Below, in pieces: positions 34,640 to 46,417 of a DNA stretch of 64,000 nt (positions are counted from its first letter, which is position 1; each line of letters begins with the position of its first letter). Source of the stretch: Malus domestica (lineage: Eukaryota > Streptophyta > Magnoliopsida > Rosales > Rosaceae); the NCBI RefSeq assembly GCF_042453785.1, contig NC_091668.1, positions 20,805,001 through 20,869,000 of the forward strand, in the 5' to 3' direction. Made by a program: the position numbers and the translations under genes. The notes under the pieces were generated by a model. The model worked only from the letters and a program-made list of their open reading frames with translations. It searched no databases and was not told the origin of the DNA.

Positions 34640-36235
34640 TGTTAACAATGCAGAACAAATGAACTATAACAGTTGCAGAAAGTTTAAGAACTAGAGGATG
34701 ATGGAGCGAAATAGAGAGAAAGCTTACAAAAGTATTTTGTTTGTATTCAATGTATAAGACTTGAGAGAATTACAAAGAATGCCAGCTTATATAGCTGCAA
34801 TGCCTTAGTTTACAAGCTAATAGCTATCCTAACTGCCTAAACCAATTGTAGCACCACATTACGTACCAGTTTGGTACTACTTAACTTATAAAAAAACAGG
34901 TATAAAAAAAAAGCAGCTTTTTTTGTGTGTAGTAAACATTCAAATTCAGTTTTTTTTTTTCACAGTTTTAGATGAAAAAAAGCCAAAAACAGGAAGCTGC
35001 AAATCCTAGCTTTGAAAAACCGTTTTTCATAGTAACATTAAATGAACTTTTCAAAATTGGCAATCCTGCCCTCTCTTCCTCTTTCCTTCGGTCGTGCTCT
35101 CCATCGTTGAATTTTTGAGCTTGTTTGGATTTCTAGGACAGCAGCGGCGGGACGTTCGTCGAATTTCTAGGCTTTGTCGAATTTCGGGGCCTCTTCGTCG
35201 GATTTCTGGCTTCGTCAAAATCTGGGTTGCACAAAGAATGCTAGATTTGCACCCTTCTGCCTGACACCAAAAATCTCAACTGGATGACCTCGACGCCTTC
35301 GCTACCAACACCGATGGTCTGTCCCGAAATCGGAGTCCATCCTTCCTCTGCGAATCGGTTGATGCAACCCAGCCTTCCTTCGGATCTGGCATAGAGAGTT
35401 AGAGAGAGAAGGGGGAGAAAGGGAGTGAGCGGTGGAAGAGAGAAGTACAGAGGTTCCACCAAAAAAAATAAGGATAACGTAGAAGAAATGATCCCTGTGA
35501 GAAAATAATAGAATAAAAAAAATATAAATATCATAATATCATGATAAAAAAAGGTAAAGAGTAACTATTATAAATGTCATTTTACACAATTTTTATATAA
35601 AAATTTATCAAATACTATAACACTGCATTTTTTGATAAAAGCACCTTTACAAATAAATTATCAAACACGTTACTGTTTTATTTTACAAATATAATTGATG
35701 AATGCATCTAATTAGACTACTTTCAAGTACATTGACAATATTGTACTAATGAATCCTAGATATTCAGTCTAAAATATTTCAATTGAAGTAGTTTGTCATA
35801 CTAATTAATATTTAAGATAAATTTTATAAATATTTTTCTTTTAAAAATAAAGTATATTTAGGAATTCACCTTTATATGTTAAGAAAATTAAATTAATAGC
35901 ACATCTAGTATTATATCATTTTTTGTCATTTCACAGAGTCACAACTGTTTTACATAAAAGTTTACCAAATACTACAATACTGCTTTTTTTCCAAAAGCAC
36001 TTTTACAAAAAAGGTTACCAAACACTCTGCTGTTTTATTTCACATTTGCTTATTCTCACAGCACAGCAGTCAGCAGAAGTAGTTCTTTTTCAAAGCACAG
36101 CAATACCAAACTAATTATGTTGAGTTGGCAACTGTTGCAGTACCATATTACAACCAACTCTGCTGAGTTGGCATTTAGTCAATGATAGTCAATAGATTCA
36201 CCATATAGCTTTCATGAAGACAAACATGTTAACTA
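34640..36235 (-). mobile_element. Probable solo LTR, split by a hAT-like element
   Basis: The left edge is TGTTAACA (34640-34647). On the minus strand the sequence has an LTR promoter look: TATATAAGCTGG near 34790, followed by CATTGAATACAAACAAAA. Related, non-unique sequence (TGAGTTGGCA repeats) resumes after the hAT-like insertion at about 36118. The right end near 36225 (TGTTAAC) is uncertain and no target duplication was confirmed. The family would be Copia; this call is tentative. Confidence 0.4.
34865..36115. mobile_element. Non-autonomous hAT-like element, about 1.25 kb
   Basis: The left end is CCAGTTTGGTACTACTTAAC; the right end, reverse complemented, is TAGTTTGGTATTGCTGTGC. Flanks ATTACGTA and ATTATGTT match at 6 of 8 positions, fitting a decayed 8-bp hAT target duplication. 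The ends match the MITE at 2715-2950. The centre (35050-35470) is GC-richer and gene-like (TTCGTCGAATTTC words, a Ser/Leu-rich frame on the minus strand), probably captured host sequence. There is no transposase. Confidence 0.6.
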
Positions 36236-36238
36236 TAA

Positions 36239-36649
36239 GAGCAACTTCAGCCTTGCTGGTTGCTCGGGCGTCAGGCGAGGAGAAAGGGCCCTCGGGCCTG
36301 TGGGAGCAAATCCAGCGGGGAAGGGCCCGAGTGAGGGTGGGAGGTCGAGCGAAGGGGGGTGGGGAGTCGACGGGCCTGTGGCCCGAGGGTTTTGTAATTT
36401 TTTATTTTTTTTGTGTCAGAGAGAGAGAGAGAGATATATAGCTTTTGTAATTTTTTATTATTTAAACAAACATAAAAAACTATTATTTTTATTGCTTATT
36501 GCCAGGGGGGAGGGTTCCAAGGGTGGAGATGTAAATGGCAATTACTGTTCATTAATGGTAATTACTATTCATTTAAGGCAGTTACTGTTCAATAGGGTGA
36601 ATTGAATAGTGGATTGCCAGGGGGGAGGGCTCCATGGGTGAAGTTGCTC
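36239..36649. mobile_element. Tourist-type MITE
   Basis: 411 bp with inverted ends GAGCAACTTCA (left) and TGAAGTTGCTC (right), flanked by TAA on both sides (36236-36238 and 36650-36652). The left half is unusually G-rich, with CCCGAG and GGGGTGGGG words, and is followed by a (GA)n tract at about 36417-36433. The right half contains repeats of TTACTGTTCA and CCAGGGGGGAGGG. The 3-bp TAA duplication supports PIF/Harbinger ancestry. Confidence 0.8.
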
Positions 36650-36698
36650 TAAAGATCACTCGTTCCCAAATTTTTATAACGGAGGTATGCTTCATATA

Positions 36699-36833
36699 GG
36701 ATGACACTTGCCTATATGGATCACTGGATCGGTCGATATAATCATCAAGAAAATATTACTTATGCCCAATTTTTTTTTAATGAAAACGTGTTTCAAATAG
36801 GATGACACTTGCCTACATGGACTGGTGGATCGC
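36699..36833. repeat. Dispersed direct repeat, about 33 bp, two copies
   Basis: GGATGACACTTGCCTATATGG (36699) recurs with few changes at 36801, each followed by a GGATCG word. The spacing is 102 bp. It may be a remnant of an older duplication. Confidence 0.7.
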
Positions 36834-37155
36834 TTGTACTTGGAGCTGTATGGGTTATGTTTTAATGTTCTTAATAAGTAAGGGCTGTTGACTTCTATAT
36901 AACATTTGCTCCTAGTATCCTTAACTAGTTCTATCATTGGATGTGAAATGTAGTTTTTGTCGGAAATCAAATTCAAAAAACAAAGTGTACTCTTTTATTA
37001 CTTTTAATCTAGGAATTCTCAGAACTCAACAGATTTTTTTAGTGTTTATTTTGCCTTGTTCCGACTAAACAGAGCTTGGTAATTCATGGTTCTTTATTGT
37101 CCATTTTCTTTGTTCGAGTAGCGCTGCATCAAGACATGAACATAGTAAGTACGAA

Positions 37156-39601
37156 TGTAATGACCTGTCCTCAAATATTATGTTTTTTTCACAATTTAAA
37201 AACGTGAATTTACAAAAATACCCTTAGAGGCAAAATCATTGACTTTTATTGATCTTTGTATCGTGAGATGTATAACCCAATATGTTAGCGTCTCCTTATA
37301 GTATTTATCGCTACGAACGCGTGGGTGCAAGCGGAATTGAATTTGAAGTTAAAACGAAGATTTTACAGAATACAAAATAATATAGGCATTTTGGTAATTT
37401 TACGTCCCATGAGATATTTTCCCGTTTCGTCTTTTTTTGCTTTGTTTGGTGTGCCAGAAGGGCCCACCCTTGTTGTTTTGTCTCCTGGCCCACACTCTCT
37501 CTTATTCTTTCCCTCTCTTTTTCTCTTCCTCGTGAGTGAACTTTCTCTCTTCTTCCTGTCCACTCTCGAACCCTCTCCTCATCTCTCTTTCTCATCTCTC
37601 CCCCTCTCTATGAACAACCCTGTCCGAGGGCACAACTCAAACAAACAACAAACAACAACAACGAAAGCGTCATCTCCATCCCCATGAACCCAGGATCGAT
37701 GGAAGAACCCCTCCGCTAAGTTTTTCTCTTTCCCTGCACTGTGTACAGTCATTGTGCAATCCTTCTCCGGCGAGTTCTCACCGCCTCTTGCCAAGGTAAA
37801 CCCTCTAGAACCTTTTAGATCATGTTTTATTGTTAGATTAGGTTAGTTTTAGGTGTTAACCACATATGGACGCAAGGAAAAGCTGATGGGAGTCACTGTG
37901 CAATTTCTGGAAAACCTAAATTGTGGTCGTTTGACCACTTTACAATCACTTTTCTTGCCAGCTCCAACCTCCGTCGAGTTTCGAAAAGGTATATATCTCT
38001 TCCCTATATTTCTAACTCTATAGAGAATCCAGAATTACTCAATTTGGCATTGTATCGAGCTCGAAAATGGCTCGAGAAGTTGGATGAAAATTTGGAAAAT
38101 TTCCAAAAAGCAAGGCGAGTACACCGTACTCGCGGGCGTGTGGTGTTGCAGTGCCCCCACAACTTTTCCGGTCAACTTTCCGATGACTCAACTTGACGAG
38201 TGCGATGGCGCGTGGCCCCAGGCCGCCGCTTTGTGACGGCGCATGAGGGAACCCAAGGTCCCTCCTTAGGTTTTTCGACGTCCCGAATTTGAATTTGACG
38301 TCTGTATTCCCAAATTTAATTGTTTTAGTAGGGTTTTACTAATTGTTCCCTTTATGTGCTTAGGTGTGTTTGTTAGTGGCGATCCCGTCCTCTCTAGTTT
38401 GCACAACTCTTCGGCGACAGAGTATCTGTGAGTGGACCCCTTCTTAAATTACATGATTTTCATTAAATGCTAGGCTTGCATTCACGAAAAGTATGATTTC
38501 ATGATTTTACATTTTTTGCATTATTTATGCATTCAAGAAAATTATGATTTCATGATTTTACATTTTATGCATTATTTATGATTTATGGAATTATGTTTTA
38601 TGAAACATTATGAATTATTGGATTTACGAGTACGAAATATTATGGATTTACGAATATGATTTATTATGGTTTACGAATTGATGCTTTGAGCTCCAATGAT
38701 TTGGAAAGATTATAATTTATGTTTTTGGTGCTTATCTAGTGGGTGATTGTACAATACATACATACAACCTAAGTATGTATATGTCTATGGCCATAGGACG
38801 TAATCGAGGAGCAGTGAGATATTATTACATACTCTCAGCTTCATTGGTGAAAATCAGTGTTGGACAGCTTCACTAGCCATGGCTAGTGTTGGTGTGTTAT
38901 GTTATATTTGTTCTATGGCGTAACCCAGAATCATATAGCTTTACCTTCGGGTGATGGGACCTACCCTATTTTTTCACTGGCGTAACCCACTATCGTACAA
39001 CTTCACCTTCGGGTGATGGTTATGCATTCGGGCGACTATGATACCCCTAGTTGAGTACATCATTGATTTGATTTATGAGATTCTGCCTTTGGGCGCTTCG
39101 TTATCACTTTTAGAGATGATTTTATCGTACGGATGTTTTATAGCATGTAGAGTTTTTAGAAAATCCTATTATGTAGTATTATATGTGTTTTCAAAACAGA
39201 GGGTTAGCATGTTCAGAAAAAAAAAACGGTTTTCTTATTGTTATTATTATTATAAACTTTGGTCCACTTACCTTTTTGTTTTGCGCCCTCTTCAGGATTT
39301 AGAATCGAAGCATATGATCTTGGCGTCAGGGCATTTCCACATAGGTATCTTCGAGTCTTCTCAGTGTAGGACCCATTCCTTTGTTCGTACCATTTTATAT
39401 TAATTCTTTCACAGTATTCTTGATTAGTTGTATACTCTGTACACGTTTCCGCATTTGTTTATTTCTTTATATACACATGTTTTATTTACCTTCGTTTACC
39501 GATATCACTTGCATACAGGTTAATATGGCTTTGTCACCCTCGGGTGTTGGTCAACACGTGCCCATCTTGGTATTTGGAGATATGAGGATAGGGGCGTGTC
39601 A
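37156..39601. mobile_element. Long (2.45 kb) solo LTR, second copy of the family
   Basis: 2446 bp from TGTAATGACCTGTCC to AGGGGCGTGTCA, with flanks ACGAA and ACGTA (5 bp, one mismatch). Size, the TTTTGTTTTGCGCCC word (39278) and the ending GTGTCA match the family at 29749-32199, but overall it is strongly diverged. A pyrimidine-rich tract (37490-37610) and a direct repeat of ATTATGATTTCATGATTTTAC (38480-38570) lie inside. There is no internal domain or partner LTR. Probably Gypsy. Confidence 0.8.
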
Positions 39602-39847
39602 ACGTAGCTTATCAAATTTGCAATATTGATTGTCAAGAGGCAAGAGCAACAATTATTTGTAGCAAAAGGATATGGAAGACTTCTCCAGAAAGTGTCCATG
39701 GATGTCACTCCACTGGAAAACTACAAGATCGTACCTGAATATTAGTCCTTCGATAGCTGCATGAATACATGTCACAAGACTCTAGGAATGAGTTTATCAT
39801 AGTAGTCTTTCCACCACTAGATGACGCAATAGAACCACTAGTATGGT
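39602..39847. other. Short spacer between two solo LTRs
   Basis: 246 bp of unique-looking sequence between two independently inserted solo LTRs. Open frames of about 60 residues on the minus strand match nothing recognisable. Confidence 0.4.
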
Positions 39848-41727
39848 TGATAGGAGCATATTTATACAACTTAGTTAGCTTGTTTCTTGGCATTTACTTA
39901 GTTTAATTCTAGTTATTTTAGTACTTTAAGCTATTTTCGTGTGTTTGTAGATTCAAATAACAAAGTTAGCAACAAAGTGCTATTTGGAGTATTTTGGAGC
40001 ATTTTTTGGCCAAAATTGGATAATGCAAGCATGGAGACATGAGGATGGACATTTTTGAAGATTTGAAGGCTAGAAATTAACATGTTTGTGTGCAAGTGTG
40101 TTGATCCACTCATTACCAAACATCCATCCACTACACCCATTACATCCACTCATTACCAAACACTCACACTCATCCACTACACCCATTACATCCACTCATT
40201 ACCACAACCCACTCATTACCAAACATCCATCCACTACACCCATTACATCCACTCATTACCAAACACTCATCCACTACACCCATTACATCCACTCATTACC
40301 ATAACACTCACCCACTACACCCATTACATCCACTCATTATCACAACATACACCACTACCACCTTAATTAGATGGTGGTCCTCTCCCTAGCCTATAAATAC
40401 ATCCACCCTTCTCCATAACAAAAAGGGGGGAAAAAGATCCATCAAAAGACACTACATTCACATCTCACAACTCCATACACTTACACTTTCATTCCTTGGC
40501 CGAGAGAACACAATCCACCCATCCACCCTTCACCATAACTCACCTATATCCATCCACCGCCATAATTTACCACTCATCCATAAAACCACACCTTGTGCCT
40601 CAACAAAGAGAAGAATGAGGACCCTTGGACGTGCTTGCCATTCAAGTTGGATTGTTGGAGCGTTTTTAGGTTTTTTCATTCTTTGTTTTCAATATCTAAA
40701 TTTGTTTATCTTTACTTTATGAGTATGAGGAGCTAAACCCCCCTTAGCTAGGGGGGAATTCGAAACCATGTTCATGCTTGCAATATGATTTGATTACCTT
40801 CAGTTATGATTTCATAAGTTGTGAATTCAATTTGTTTAACTGCTTGATTGATAACTTATTCGTGTATGTTTATTAAGAGTGCACACTTAGTTTGCATGCA
40901 TGAATATGATGCTAGAGTATAAGGAAGTTTCACCTAATAGTTACAAACTTATATTCACAAGTAGTGGATGTCGCTTATAAACGATCGCGTTAAATGAATT
41001 CTTAGCAGGAGTTTCATGCTCATCATAGTAACGAATGCCTCGTCAATACTTATTGTTTTCATAATGCTTAATGATCTTTAATTGTATCTTTATTGTGCTG
41101 TTCACGTAAAGGACTTTTGAAGAATGCTTGAATTGTTGTATGCGCTTTCCCATCCAATTCAATAACTTAAGGAGAACTTGAAGGTTAATTTAAGCGGACT
41201 TAATTAACCTGGGGTGTTGAGTTTCATGATTGATCGAAAGAACAACTGAAAATTGGTTTATGTGCAAGTATGTCATGTGTGGAGAAGAACCCTCTAGCTA
41301 GCCCATCATCCATAGTTTACCCAAATTCGTCCAAAATCTGTTTTAGTTTACAATCTGTTTGTTTTGTTTTCAAATTTGTTAAAATCAAATCCCCCTTTAC
41401 TTTAAAGTGTTTTATTAGTCAAAATCTATTTTGATTTGTGTTTTTAAGTGTCTTGAGTCAAGTTAGAACCTAATTTCGTCCAAAACCATCCCTAGAGTCA
41501 GTTTAAAGTCAAATTCATTGTTTTAAGCTGTTTTGAGTCTTTTTAGTTTGTATTGCATCTTTTGAGTCTAGTTTGGTGTTTTAAACTTAAATTTACGTTT
41601 TTAAGTCAGTTTCAAGTGTTTTAGTAATCCCTCATAATCCCTAGCCTAGAACGATCCCTACTTACATTATTTACTACAATTGACAACAAGAGGGGTTAAT
41701 TTGTGTGTTAAGATAATTTTCGCATCA
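39848..41727 (+). mobile_element. Solo LTR of the TGATAGGAGC family, 1.88 kb
   Basis: Starts TGATAGGAGCATA and ends TTCGCATCA, with the 5-bp duplication ATGGT on both sides (39843-39847 and 41728-41732). The family recurs at 59245-63030 and 59929-61641. Its right end has the shared words CTAGAACGATCCCTACTT and TACAATTG. It contains a minisatellite (40108-40345). There is no internal domain, so it is solo. Superfamily probably Gypsy or a large non-autonomous derivative. Confidence 0.9.
40108..40345. repeat. Minisatellite inside the solo LTR
   Basis: Several variant copies of CATCCACTCATTACCAAACA joined to CCACTACACCCATTA, with unit lengths varying between about 38 and 60 bp. The long His/Pro/Thr-rich frames here are repeat artefacts. 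Confidence 0.85.
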
Positions 41728-41732
41728 ATGGT

Positions 41733-42232
41733 ATGGTCCGGTTTAATTTGGTATGGTAGGGACTTGGTTTTTCAGTTCAATTAGTACAGTCGAGTTCAAC
41801 TTTTCATGATGATATTATAAACTTTTGATCATGACTACGCATTCAGGCTGTATGCACTAGTTGTGTTTGTTTCTCTTCTCGTGCGAAAGAGAAAATTGTT
41901 GCCTGGAGGTTTCAGCTAAGTTTTCCTCGTAATCTTGCATATACATAAATAATTCCAAATAATACATCAATTCTGGCTACAATCAAATAACTCGAAAAAC
42001 CTTAATGCTGCACCCAACAACAGAAAAGCGTTTTAGCGAGCAAATGATTCCTACCCTTGAGACACTAGTATATGCTACATGCATTGGACATAACTTGAAA
42101 CCTATATGTTTTGAATTGGTAACCCTCATCATTAAGCTTCTACATATTTACACCTGCTGAAACAGGGAGATATAAGTTCATAATATAATGGAAAAAGAAT
42201 ACATGTAACTACGGAGAATACATTGCAGATGA
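41733..42232. other. 3' flank of the TGA gene
   Basis: About 500 bp between the solo LTR and the TGA stop codon. The right part is 3' UTR and downstream sequence; it has a diverged copy next to the pseudogene near 29450-29540. No separate gene was seen. Confidence 0.45.
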
Positions 42233-44954
42233 CTATGTTGGTTCACTGGGACGAGCAGTCCAAAGAGAACTGAGGGCACGTAACCGGTGAAAGTACTCCC
42301 CCATTGCAAGCAAGGCTCGCGCTGCTTGGTATGTTGTGAGGATTCGAGACATTTGCTGCAGTGTTTGCTGCCGAAGGTGATCTACCTGCCATGGACAAGA
42401 GAAACATACAATATACCTCATCAAACTGTCAAGGAGTGAATTGTCACAAGGAATTTCTTGCATTATTGCTTATTACAAATGGAACCAATTCGAGTTACAG
42501 TTTGTTTTTTTTTTAATTTTAATTTTAATTTTTTAATTTATTTATCAAAATTAGAACTGAAACAGACACTCAAGGGGCACTAAACATTTGTTTATGTACG
42601 GCTTATTGTTTGTTTAGTGCTACTCAGTTCTATTTTCGATTAATAGTTAGTAACCATTATATTTTTACATATTACCCAATTTCTTAGACCCTTTGGAGAA
42701 TAATCAAGAAATACAATTAGTATTGGATCTATCCAATTTTATTAAATACCCTTCAATTATGAGTCTAATTGTAAAAAATTATGATTGGAATCTGATGCAT
42801 CACCTGGCTGACAAAGCTCTCTAGTGCTTCCAACTTCTCAAGTGCAGAAGCCATCTGAGATCCGAAGCTTTCTCCACTCATTTGATCAGCTGCTATGCTG
42901 AGTGCCAATGCCTGCTGCAGTTTGTCCATTCCCTGCGAGAGAGCATCCTCCGCTTGCTGAGACGATTGCCGCAGGTTACAGAAATCCAAAAGTTGTTGAT
43001 CAGTCATTGGCTGAAGCTGCGGCAACACAATCTGAATAAACGAAACAATAAGCAGCATGTTATGCACTTAAATGAAAAAAATATTGCACTATAACTCATC
43101 AGAAATGATGTGAACTAAGTTAAGCATTACGTTTAGCAGCTCTGAGGGGCGAAATCCTCCGATCCAATGAAAATGGCGTTCAACTGATGTTCGCCATATG
43201 CCAGACAGTAAGTAGAAGACATCAGCCCTTGCTGCATCTGCCTTCATTCGGAAAAGATTGGCGTAGTGGTTCAAGGCACCCTTTACGAGTTTCTGCAGTT
43301 CTATGTCCGTTACATGATCTTGCAGTGCATTTCTGAGTTCAACATTCTGTCTGTATTGTTCTTCAACCCAGTGTCCATATTCCATCTCAAATGTAGTGAT
43401 CCCTGCAAGATCCACAACTCGATTAACAAAATGGCACTATAAACACAATAATCTACGAAACACACTTAAAAATTTCTCGAAAACAAATACATCGTTAGGT
43501 CATTGAGGGAAACATTTTTTCAACAATTTAAGGAGCTCAGAATCACAAACCTGAATTCAAAGCTCCGTTGTATCCCATATGACTAGTACCTAATGCATTG
43601 CCTGCATAGGCACCCTGCAAATCAGGCAGTCACGGGTTCATCCGATGAATACCAATTTGATTCTGACTAATATGGAAACAAATGTATCTGGTAACATGAA
43701 CAAAGATGAAGAATGGTGATTTTCAACTCACCTGTTTTCTAGCTCTGTCAAGTTCCTGCTCCAGCTGTGCTAGTTTTAAACGGCTTGTTTCGAGTTGTTG
43801 AACATAAGCCTGTGGTAGTACAAGATCAAATCATTCAAATAACTTCATAGGATGTAGCAAGAAATGCACCAATAAATAAGGACTTGTATGTGATTGATAT
43901 TCACTTTTTTTCGCATACGACTCTTACGTGCAGCTTCACGATTTTGTTCTAACCGTCTCCGTACCTGTGAATATGTGCACTTCAGAATCAATTTACATGA
44001 CAATGATAACAAAAAAAACCAAAATTGCATTGATGACAGTATGGTCTTCTTTTTTATTGATAAGATATATGAATGAATAACAAAAATGACACAGATATGT
44101 TGCCTTGCTAATTAAGAAACAAGGACAGTGGGGGAGAGCATAGCTATATCACCTTATCAGCCGATCTGTTTGGTTCATGATCATTTCCAGAAGGCATCAT
44201 GGATTCATGAGAAACAAATCCAAACTAGAGGAAGAAAATCAAAAAATTAATTGAAGCTCAATTAGAAGAAATAAATTGAACTAACATTGAAGAAAAAGGG
44301 ACCAAGAGATTCATTTATGTTCTTCACCTTGGTTTCGATCCCAGAATCCACTTCTATAATTGAGGAAGCAGCTGTGTTAGAGCCTCTCAAGGTTTCTTTC
44401 CACACATCAACCTGGCGGAACGGCTCGTATATCCCCATTTGTCTTGACGTGGCAAACTGAGTTGATGGATAGCTCATACTCTAGCAACAAATTCAACAAA
44501 CAAACAAGTAAACGAATAGATTTCATAATCACTGATGCAAACTCACAGCTTCATGAATAAGACCAATAAATATGTCCCGTAAATATGTGGAGATAGAATC
44601 CGTTACAAACTTTTAATCAAAAAAAGAACGGATGAGACACCGAACAGACAAACGTGCTAGAAAATGGCCCGAACATTCAAAAATTGAAAACACAAGGTAA
44701 CAAGTAATATTCAAATAAATTAGAACTTGAGATAGTTCTAACTACAGCATCAGAGAGTTGAATTTTTGGGAACCTTCTTAAAAAGGAAAGGATTTGCATG
44801 GTGAATAGACGAAGTGGATAACGATCAGTAAAAAGTTAGGGAGGGAAGTGATAATCTCTGCAGTAATATTATAGTAATATATGTACTTGCAAGGAAAAAA
44901 AATGACTTTAATTACCTCTTGTAACATGCCTACTCCAGCAAAAGTGGAAGCCAT
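42233..44954 (-). CDS. TGA-class (group D) bZIP transcription factor
   Basis: TGA factors bind TGACG (as-1) elements as dimers and act with NPR-type coactivators in salicylate and defence signalling, or in development. Nine exons join in frame: 44954-44916, 44480-44328, 44224-44153, 43964-43905, 43809-43732, 43614-43551, 43402-43131, 43031-42804 and 42385-42233, giving 372 aa, normal for the family. The N-terminal motif MGIYEPFRQVDVW is typical of the TGA1/TGA3/TGA4/TGA7 branch. The basic region EQNREAARKSRMRKK (94-108) continues into a leucine zipper (109-134). The DOG1/TGA domain follows from FEMEYGHW to the end, including HYANLFRMKADAARADVF, WIGGFRPSELLN and the C-terminal LRALSSLWTARPSEPT. 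Cys264 is kept, but the position of TGA1's second regulatory Cys is Ser270. The tiny first exon (MASTFAGVGMLQE) was kept because it opens the frame; the Met in exon 2 is an alternative start. No break was seen. Confidence 0.95.
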
Positions 44955-45533
44955 GAAAATAAACTATCTTTCTCTCTCACCAAACAGAAGGTAGCTTGAA
45001 ACTTCAGAGCTCTGAGTCATTCAATCCGACCGAACAAATTAATGTGGGAATTAATGGAGGAAGATGGTGAATAGGGTTTTCTGGGTTGGGTTGGGGAGGG
45101 CCCTGGTAGTTCAACATTCCCAAAGATCATTTGGGGAGACCCAAATTTGTGGGAATCATTTGTCACAAAATTCCTCAGATGATTTTTAAGCAAAACTCTG
45201 CAAGAACCCATACGCCCCCACCGTAAAATATAAATACTTTCCTCAGAGAGCCACGGTAAACTGTTAACGTCGCTACGTCCCCACCAACATCTTTTTCATT
45301 ACTTTTTATCTTTCTTTTCTTTTGCTTTTGCCGAAAAAACAAACAAAAGAAAAAATGAGCAAAAAAGAGAAGAAATAATTGTGTGCTTCAAGAAATTTTT
45401 ATGGGTGCAAGCACGTAGTCTATCATGAACATGATGAGAGGAAACCATAAGATTGATATGTTGCACTTCTATAATATATTAATAAAATTTAAGTTTATAT
45501 ATTATAATTTGAACAAAATAATAACGTCACATA

Positions 45534-45539
45534 ATCATA
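45534..45539. promoter_or_regulatory. TGACGT (as-1-like) core site
   Basis: ACGTCA on the plus strand, TGACGT on the minus strand, within ATAACGTCAC. It matches the TGA factor core and lies 580 bp upstream of the TGA start codon. A six-base word can occur by chance. Confidence 0.3.
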
Positions 45540-45677
45540 TTTTAAGTACACTGGAAAATTACTTGTGTACTACTAGACATACACAATGTAAGTTGGTTAA
45601 TGTTGTGTAATGTACCTCCCCCATATATAACTAGTATTTTATTAGCACACGATTTTGTAGTTTGGCTCACTTGATGG

Positions 45678-45683
45678 ACGTCA
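45678..45683. promoter_or_regulatory. Second TGACGT core site
   Basis: ACGTCA within GGACGTCAAAG, 724 bp upstream of the TGA start codon and 144 bp from the first such site. With its partner it could allow autoregulation, which is speculative. Confidence 0.3.
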
Positions 45684-46138
45684 AAGTGAGCAACCAATGA
45701 GTAACACGTAATCTAATGGCTCACTTCGAGTGTATTGAATCCAATGATAAGATGATCAATACTCATAAGGGCTTTTTAGGTTCATTGGAAAGAGAATTTT
45801 TTTCAAATAGTCGGTTACTTATAATACAAGTAAAGTACATAATGGTTTTGCTAATTTAAGGAACATAAAAGTAAGTGACTTTTAGCAACACGTAATTTAA
45901 TTAATGGCTCATTAGCTCTGTGTTTGGTATCCTACTTGAAATGTTTTTAAAATGATCATATACTATTTTTTGGTTACTAAAGCGAGCACTAGTATATAAA
46001 GTTAAACCCTAATTAGTGAACCAAGATGCTATACGCTTTCACATGACATAATACAGATTCTGTACATCATATACATATCAATAATTATTTCATATAGTGT
46101 ATTGAATTTACTCTTACATTTTGGCAAGAATGACAAAT

Positions 46139-46417
46139 ATGCAATAGAGTAATGTTATTCATACCATGTTTTTATACCACATTTCCATATCACCTTAGGT
46201 GACATCTGATGTGGACAGCTATATCATTTGAAAAATTTGCAAAACCCAAGAAAATGCAGGCGAAAGACTCATTGTATATCACAATCATCATTTAATTAAC
46301 TAGTTTATTTTCTTAATTATTAGTTTATTAAATAATAAACTAAATTTAAAAATCTAATTAATTCAAATGAGATGGTTGTCCATATCAGATGCTACCTAAA
46401 ATGATATAGAAATGTGG
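46139..46417. mobile_element. MITE truncated at the LINE junction
   Basis: Inverted arms: the left arm CCACATTTCCATATCACC (from about 46179) with GGTGACATCTGATGTGGAC matches the reverse complement of the right arm, CCACATTTCTATATCATT and GGTAGCATCTGATATGGAC. The left end extends further outward (GTTATTCATACCATG) than the right, which stops at the LINE. Either the LINE inserted into the right end or the end was lost. Confidence 0.65.

Larger units (their letters stand above)
44955..46138. promoter_or_regulatory. Upstream region of the TGA gene
   Basis: About 1.2 kb without coding capacity upstream of the minus-strand TGA start codon. The ACGTCA core (TGACGT on the other strand), the binding core of TGA factors, occurs at 45534-45539 and 45678-45683, about 0.6 and 0.7 kb upstream. 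ACGTAATCTAATGGCTCA and ACGTAATTTAATTAATGGCTCA-like words near 45710 and 45890 suggest an old local duplication. Promoter position is inferred from gene orientation only. Confidence 0.45.

Noticed and set aside
39602-39847. P-loop-like SSGGKTT word in a minus-strand frame
   Set aside because: The frame is about 60 residues with no supporting domain context; the word alone is not evidence of an NTPase.
40108-40345. CRISPR-like array of direct repeats
   Set aside because: Unit length varies, there are no unique spacers of constant size, and the host is a plant; it is a minisatellite.
40082-40366. His/Thr/Pro-rich repeat protein
   Set aside because: It arises from the minisatellite inside a solo LTR and is open in two frames, which marks it as repeat-derived.
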